Origin: Chloroflexota bacterium
GTDB taxonomy: Bacteria > Chloroflexota > Anaerolineae > Aggregatilineales > Phototrophicaceae
Direction: 5' to 3'
DNA: 5,705 nt
Assembly: GCA_023392115.1 (NCBI GenBank)
Contig: JAEVZT010000294.1
Location: 1-5,705 of the forward strand
Shown piece by piece: positions 5,054 to 5,705 of the stretch. The translations under genes and the position numbers were made by a program. The notes under the pieces are model-generated. The model was not told the origin of the DNA, did not search any database, and saw nothing but the letters and a program-made list of their open reading frames with translations. Position 1 is the first letter of the stretch. The number at the start of each line of letters is the position of its first letter.

Positions 5054-5705
5054 GCGGGCGTCACCTCGACTGGCAGCCGTCCTGATGGCTCGAACGCGCC
5101 GAGCAGCGCGTCGAGCGCGGCTTCGAGCGACGGCGCGCTGTCGCCGCAGGTGCAGAGCACCACCTCAGCGCCGGAGAGCGCCGCCGCGTCAAACGGGCTG
5201 CGCAGGCAGATCAAAACGGCGCGCTTCGCCGCCGCGAGAATCGCCCGCGCCAGCCGGAGTTGATCGGGCTGCAAATGCGCGCCGCGCGTCGCCAGAATCA
5301 GGCGGTTGGCGGCGCGAACGTCGGCAAGGACGCGATCGATATCGGCGCTGGCAGTATCCCAGCCGCGGAGGACGTGCGTCTTAACGCCGGGCAGCTTTTC
5401 GCGCGCGATCGCGCCCAAACCTGTCAAACCGCCGCTCTCGACGATACCGCTTTCGAGGTGTGAGGCGAATTCGACGAGCAGCGTATTACCGCCGAGGTCG
5501 ATAGGCAGCGTGCCGGAGAACAGCACCGTCCCCGCGCGCGCCGCCTCGCTGACGTTAGCGATGTGATCGGCGTGGCGGATAACGCTCAAGTCGGGCGGCG
5601 TGGTGATGGCGTATTGCGATTTCAGGCGCTCAATCCGCGCGATCGACTGATCAATCGCCATTTCGGGGACGCGCCCGCTTTCGACGGCTTCCAGCAAGCC
5701 GTCAA
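5050..5705 (-). CDS. nagZ: Glycoside hydrolase family 3 (NagZ-like beta-N-acetylhexosaminidase), C-terminal part
   Basis: The last 217 or so codons of a family 3 glycoside hydrolase; the start lies beyond the right edge. Just inside the edge is the end of the TIM-barrel domain, with the family pattern LLEAVESGRVPEMAID then QSIARIERLK (residues 1-26 from base 5697). A C-terminal alpha/beta sandwich domain follows and ends with CTCGDSAPSLEAALDALLG then AFEPSGRLPVEV, typical of two-domain NagZ proteins such as B. subtilis YbbD and longer than the single-domain E. coli enzyme. NagZ releases GlcNAc from GlcNAc-anhydroMurNAc or GlcNAc-MurNAc fragments. The catalytic barrel motifs (KHFPGHG and the His/Asp loop) are outside the window, so beta-glucosidase-like specificity cannot be excluded from this part alone; the amidase-like gene overlapping by four bases and downstream murQ argue for NagZ. 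A TTG at 5697 is not the start because the homology continues upstream of it. Confidence 0.87.
   Translation of the reverse strand, partial: DGLLEAVESGRVPEMAIDQSIARIERLKSQYAITTPPDLSVIRHADHIANVSEAARAGTVLFSGTLPIDLGGNTLLVEFASHLESGIVESGGLTGLGAIAREKLPGVKTHVLRGWDTASADIDRVLADVRAANRLILATRGAHLQPDQLRLARAILAAAKRAVLICLRSPFDAAALSGAEVVLCTCGDSAPSLEAALDALLGAFEPSGRLPVEVTPA

Noticed and set aside
5695..5697. TTG at 5697 as the start of the glycosidase
   Set aside because: In-frame codons upstream (Asp-Gly-Leu) continue the family 3 hydrolase pattern, and a protein starting here would lack the catalytic barrel. The gene simply crosses the window edge.
1..5705. Search for tRNA, rRNA, CRISPR arrays, insertion sequences or phage genes
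   Set aside because: No regularly spaced repeats, transposase motifs, terminal repeats or structural RNA hallmarks were seen; nearly all of the DNA is explained by seven minus-strand genes.

Overview
The window is GC-rich and tightly packed. All seven genes lie on the minus strand, so transcription runs from the high coordinates to the low ones. Protein-level resemblance, the non-PTS version of MurNAc catabolism and the stand-alone fructosamine kinase all fit a Chloroflexota-like environmental bacterium. That is an impression from the sequences, not a demonstrated placement.

Positions 5705 to about 1089 read as a peptidoglycan (muropeptide) recycling cluster. In transcription order it holds: the C-terminal part of a family 3 glycoside hydrolase of NagZ / beta-N-acetylhexosaminidase type (runs off the window); a serine hydrolase of the beta-lactamase / AmiE / EstB family joined to it by an ATGA overlap; an 88-bp gap with a possible promoter and an inverted repeat; a BadF/BadG-type sugar kinase resembling MurNAc/GlcNAc kinase (MurK); MurQ, the MurNAc-6-phosphate etherase, 4 bp downstream; and a fructosamine-kinase-family protein 18 bp after murQ. 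The inferred scheme is that NagZ removes GlcNAc, the serine hydrolase trims the muropeptide or an ester, the kinase phosphorylates free MurNAc (and perhaps GlcNAc), and MurQ removes the lactyl ether to give GlcNAc-6-phosphate. A kinase replaces the PTS transporter MurP used in the E. coli and Bacillus versions.

Positions 1088 to 952 are a 137-bp intergenic stretch with a hairpin just after the fructosamine kinase stop and a second short inverted repeat nearer the next gene. Positions 951 to 1 hold what looks like a second transcription unit: a 147-residue single-pass membrane protein of unknown function, followed 9 bp later by the N-terminal 166 codons of a YeiH-family (PF03601, putative sulfate exporter) membrane protein that continues past the left edge.

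No RNA gene, CRISPR array, insertion sequence or phage remnant was seen. The core genes are recognised families. The most original points are the fructosamine kinase at the end of a MurNAc operon, the apparent lack of a signal peptide on the amidase-like hydrolase, and the small membrane protein coupled to YeiH.
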